Assembly: GCA_948844705.1 (NCBI GenBank)
Contig: CAQNVT010000213.1
Coordinates: forward strand, 1 to 7,605
Length of the DNA: 7,605 nucleotides
Direction of reading: 5' to 3'
Source of the DNA: an uncultured Dorea sp.
GTDB taxonomy: Bacteria; Bacillota; Clostridia; Lachnospirales; Lachnospiraceae
Shown here: positions 5,497 through 7,605 of the stretch, piece after piece
Layout: each line of letters opens with the position of its first letter
How positions within the stretch are numbered: the first letter of the stretch is position 1
Notes under the pieces: generated by a model
Databases searched by the model: none
Told to the model about the DNA's origin: nothing
The model's input: only the letters and a program-made list of their open reading frames with translations
Program-made: the position numbers and the translations under genes

Positions 5497-6768
5497 ATGA
5501 AGGTATTGATTGTAGGAAGCGGCGGAAGAGAGCATGCGATCGCATATTGCGTGTCAAAAAGCGACAGAGTAGATAAGATCTACTGCACACCGGGAAATGC
5601 AGGAATTGCAGAATATGCCGAATGTGCGCCGATCGGAGCGATGGAATTTGATAAGATTGTTGCATTTGCGAAAGAAAAGGCTGTTGATCTTGTAATCGTG
5701 GGCATGGATGATCCACTGGTAGGCGGACTGGTGGATGAACTGGAGGCGGCAGGCATCCGGGCCTTTGGTCCCAGGAAAAATGCGGCGATCCTGGAAGGCT
5801 CAAAGGCATTTTCCAAGGATCTGATGAAGAAGTATCATATTCCTACGGCAGCCTATGAGAACTTTACCGATCCGGAGGCAGCGCTTGCCTATCTTGAGAC
5901 GGCGAAGTTTCCGATCGTATTAAAGGCTGACGGGCTGGCTCTCGGAAAGGGTGTGCTGATCTGCAATACTCTCGAAGAGGCAAAAGAGGGCGTGAAAACC
6001 ATTATGCAGGACAAAAAATTCGGCTCTGCAGGCGACGAGATGGTCATTGAGGAATTCATGACGGGCCGGGAGGTATCCGTGCTTTCTTTCGTGGACGGAA
6101 ATACGATCAGAACCATGACTTCGGCGCAGGATCACAAGCGCGCCGGGGACGGAGATACGGGACTTAACACCGGCGGAATGGGTACTTTCTCGCCAAGCCC
6201 GTTCTATACAAAAGAGGTGGAGGATTTCTGCAATAAATACATTTATCAGGCAACGGTGGATGCCATGAAAGCAGAGGGCAGGCCTTTTAAGGGAGTTATT
6301 TTCTTCGGGCTGATGCTTACGGAGGAAGGCCCTAAGGTTCTGGAGTATAACGCCAGATTCGGAGATCCGGAGGCGCAGGTTGTTCTTCCCAGAATGAAGA
6401 ATGATATCATAGAGGTTGCGGAGGCATGTATTGATGGGACGCTTGACCAGGTCGACCTTCAGTTTGAGGATAATGCTGCCGTATGTGTGGTCCTTGCGAG
6501 CGACGGATACCCTGTGGCATATGAGAAGGGATATAAGATCACGGGTCTTGAGGAGTTTAAGAAGCATGAGGGTTATTATTGCTTCCACGCGGGAACAAAA
6601 TTCGATAAGGATGCCATCGTGACAAACGGCGGACGTGTGCTCGGCGTTACGGCAAAAGGAAAGGACTTAAAGGAAGCAAGGGCGAATGCTTATGCGGCGG
6701 CAGAGTGGGTAAAATTTGATAACAAATATATGCGTCATGATATCGGGAAAGCGATCGATGAGGCATAG
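5497..6768 (+). CDS. purD: Phosphoribosylamine--glycine ligase (GAR synthetase, PurD)
   Basis: PurD joins glycine to 5-phosphoribosylamine with ATP to make glycinamide ribonucleotide (step 2), the substrate of PurN encoded just upstream. The 423 residues match the family. Visible parts are the N-terminal GSGGREHA (7-14), TPGNAG (31-36), the ATP-grasp segments VLKADGLALGKGV (141-153) and VIEEFMTGREVS (183-194), the signature DHKRAGDGDTGLNTGGMG (212-229), EYNARFGDPE (283-292, metal and ATP binding), and the C-terminal GGRVLGVTA (378-386). The usual GPExPL is VGMDDPL (68-74) here, a conservative change I believe is common in clostridia. The start at ATG 5497 follows AGGAGGG (5484-5490) by six bases. 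It is the last gene of the cluster and is followed by a strong hairpin terminator. Confidence 0.98.
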   Translation: MKVLIVGSGGREHAIAYCVSKSDRVDKIYCTPGNAGIAEYAECAPIGAMEFDKIVAFAKEKAVDLVIVGMDDPLVGGLVDELEAAGIRAFGPRKNAAILEGSKAFSKDLMKKYHIPTAAYENFTDPEAALAYLETAKFPIVLKADGLALGKGVLICNTLEEAKEGVKTIMQDKKFGSAGDEMVIEEFMTGREVSVLSFVDGNTIRTMTSAQDHKRAGDGDTGLNTGGMGTFSPSPFYTKEVEDFCNKYIYQATVDAMKAEGRPFKGVIFFGLMLTEEGPKVLEYNARFGDPEAQVVLPRMKNDIIEVAEACIDGTLDQVDLQFEDNAAVCVVLASDGYPVAYEKGYKITGLEEFKKHEGYYCFHAGTKFDKDAIVTNGGRVLGVTAKGKDLKEARANAYAAAEWVKFDNKYMRHDIGKAIDEA

Positions 6769-6780
6769 AAAATAAAACAT

Positions 6781-6823
6781 TCCCCGGCAGATATTTATAT
6801 AAAAGTCTGCCGGGGATTATTTT
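6781..6823. terminator. Bidirectional rho-independent terminator between purD and the RpiR-family gene
   Basis: TCCCCGGCAGA (6781-6791) pairs perfectly with TCTGCCGGGGA (6806-6816) around a 14-base AT-rich loop. On the + strand the T-rich TTATTTT follows (6817-6823), fitting the end of purD. On the - strand the hairpin is followed by TGTTTTATTTT, fitting the end of the convergent regulator gene. The 11-bp GC-rich stem makes it a strong terminator in both directions. Confidence 0.9.
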
Positions 6824-6844
6824 AAGGTATTACATAAATTTTTC

Positions 6845-7605
6845 CTAATAGTTTCCGAGCTCATCCAGATAGCGGTCGATTTTTCTTAAACGTTTTTCGA
6901 TTCCCTTTACCTTATGGCTGATCATGTCTAAAAGGGCTTCCGCCACAAACTGAGGAGCGATCATAGAGTTGAAAAAGGTATTGCTGTCTACCGGTACGGT
7001 GAGAATGGCGGAAGCATACCCGGCGAGAAGGGCGCTGGGCTTATCTGTAATGACAACAATTTTTGCCTCTGCCTCTTTCGCCATCTGCACAGTCAGTCTG
7101 TCAAGGGAAGAATACCGCGGAAAGCTGAATGCGATCAGGCAGTCCTCACGGCTGATATTGCATATATGGTCAAAAGGGCTGATAGAAGCAGAGGTGACAG
7201 TTTCCACGTTCGGCACCATATGCTTTAAGTAAAGAAGAAAATAGTCGCCAAGACAGGCATTGCCCCGGGTAGCAAGAATGTATTTTCTCTTGGCCGAGAT
7301 AATGATATTTGCGGCTTCCTCAAAGGCCGGCATTGCATTTTCAGAAAAAACCTTCTCCAGATTCCGTGCGACATTTTTAAAATGGCGGTTAATATATTCC
7401 GCATTGTTATCAAGAGTGGCTCTCTTGGCGATACGCTGTGCGGGAACCGTGATCGCGCTTGAGATGCTTAAGACACGGTTCTGATAGTCCTTGCGAAGTG
7501 CTTTCTGAAAGTCCATAAAGCCCTGCTGCGCCGAACGAACAAATAACAGGAATTCCGGCGAAAAAGCGCCGTGGCCGCAAACCGAAAGCTGCCCAAGAAC
7601 ACGCA
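6845..7605 (-). CDS. MurR/RpiR-family transcriptional regulator, partial (N-terminus beyond the window)
   Basis: The minus-strand frame stops at 6845-6847 and stays open to the right edge, giving about 252 visible codons; full-length family members are about 280 residues. The first in-window ATG (7516) is probably internal, because the residues around it (GFMDFQKAL) match the end of the N-terminal RpiR helix-turn-helix domain. Counting from that Met, a linker of about 60 residues precedes a SIS domain at about 67-200. It contains KRKYILATRGNACLGDYF (76-93), DCLIAFSFPRYSSLD (125-139, the FSFPRYS motif) and AKIVVITDKPSALLAGYA (151-168). Such proteins usually bind a sugar phosphate through SIS and control nearby sugar-catabolism genes, but here any target would lie to the right, outside the window. 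It is convergent with purD and shares its terminator, so it is probably unrelated to purine synthesis. The visible DNA-binding residues fit the family poorly. Confidence 0.85.
   Translation of the reverse strand, partial: RVLGQLSVCGHGAFSPEFLLFVRSAQQGFMDFQKALRKDYQNRVLSISSAITVPAQRIAKRATLDNNAEYINRHFKNVARNLEKVFSENAMPAFEEAANIIISAKRKYILATRGNACLGDYFLLYLKHMVPNVETVTSASISPFDHICNISREDCLIAFSFPRYSSLDRLTVQMAKEAEAKIVVITDKPSALLAGYASAILTVPVDSNTFFNSMIAPQFVAEALLDMISHKVKGIEKRLRKIDRYLDELGNY

Noticed and set aside
5920..6588. Minus-strand open frame (222 codons) opposite purD
   Set aside because: It is fully contained in purD, whose motifs are intact. There is no ribosome binding site context or recognisable domain.
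6845..7516. Treating ATG 7516 as the true start of the RpiR-family gene
   Set aside because: The frame stays open to the window edge, and residues just at and before this Met match the end of the family helix-turn-helix domain, so the real start is most likely outside the window.

Overview
The window reads as ordinary chromosomal DNA of an anaerobic Firmicute, most likely a Lachnospiraceae member (Clostridium cluster XIVa). This rests on the gene order purE-purM-purN-purD, on the form of the encoded proteins (for example the PurE loop GAGMAAHLPGM and the PurN loop CGTGYYGLKVHEA), on strong AGGAGG-type ribosome binding sites and on moderate GC content. The assignment comes from recognising protein families, not from a database search. 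I see no mobile element, CRISPR array, RNA gene or phage gene.

Region 1 (1-3206, + strand) holds the end of an unidentified gene (stop at 105-107), a 50-residue glycine-rich membrane peptide (126-278), a VanZ-family membrane protein started from TTG (307-786), a small three-helix membrane protein overlapping it by 29 bp (758-1156), and a 682-residue M29-type metallo-aminopeptidase 1 bp downstream (1158-3206). Tight spacing suggests that at least the last three genes are co-transcribed and translationally coupled. The aminopeptidase carries about 215 extra N-terminal residues compared with ordinary M29 enzymes. A hairpin with a short T-run at 3214-3252 probably ends this unit.

Region 2 (3286-6768, + strand) is a compact de novo purine biosynthesis operon. 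PurD makes glycinamide ribonucleotide (GAR) from phosphoribosylamine (step 2), PurN formylates GAR (step 3), PurM closes the imidazole ring to give aminoimidazole ribonucleotide (AIR, step 5), and PurE forms carboxy-AIR (step 6). The gene order is not the order of the reactions. purF, purL, purK, purC, purB and purH are not in the window. All four enzymes keep their signature motifs. purM and purN overlap by 7 bp. No purine riboswitch fits in the 79-bp gap before purE.

Region 3 (6769-7605) holds a strong, probably bidirectional hairpin terminator (6781-6823) between convergent genes. After it comes a minus-strand MurR/RpiR-family transcriptional regulator with a sugar-phosphate-binding SIS domain. 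Its N-terminal DNA-binding part runs off the right edge and aligns poorly where it is visible.

I found no convincing new system. The points most worth a second look are the extended aminopeptidase and its coupled membrane genes, a perfect 2x10-bp tandem repeat inside the VanZ gene, the crowded 79-bp purE leader, and the odd helix-turn-helix region of the regulator.
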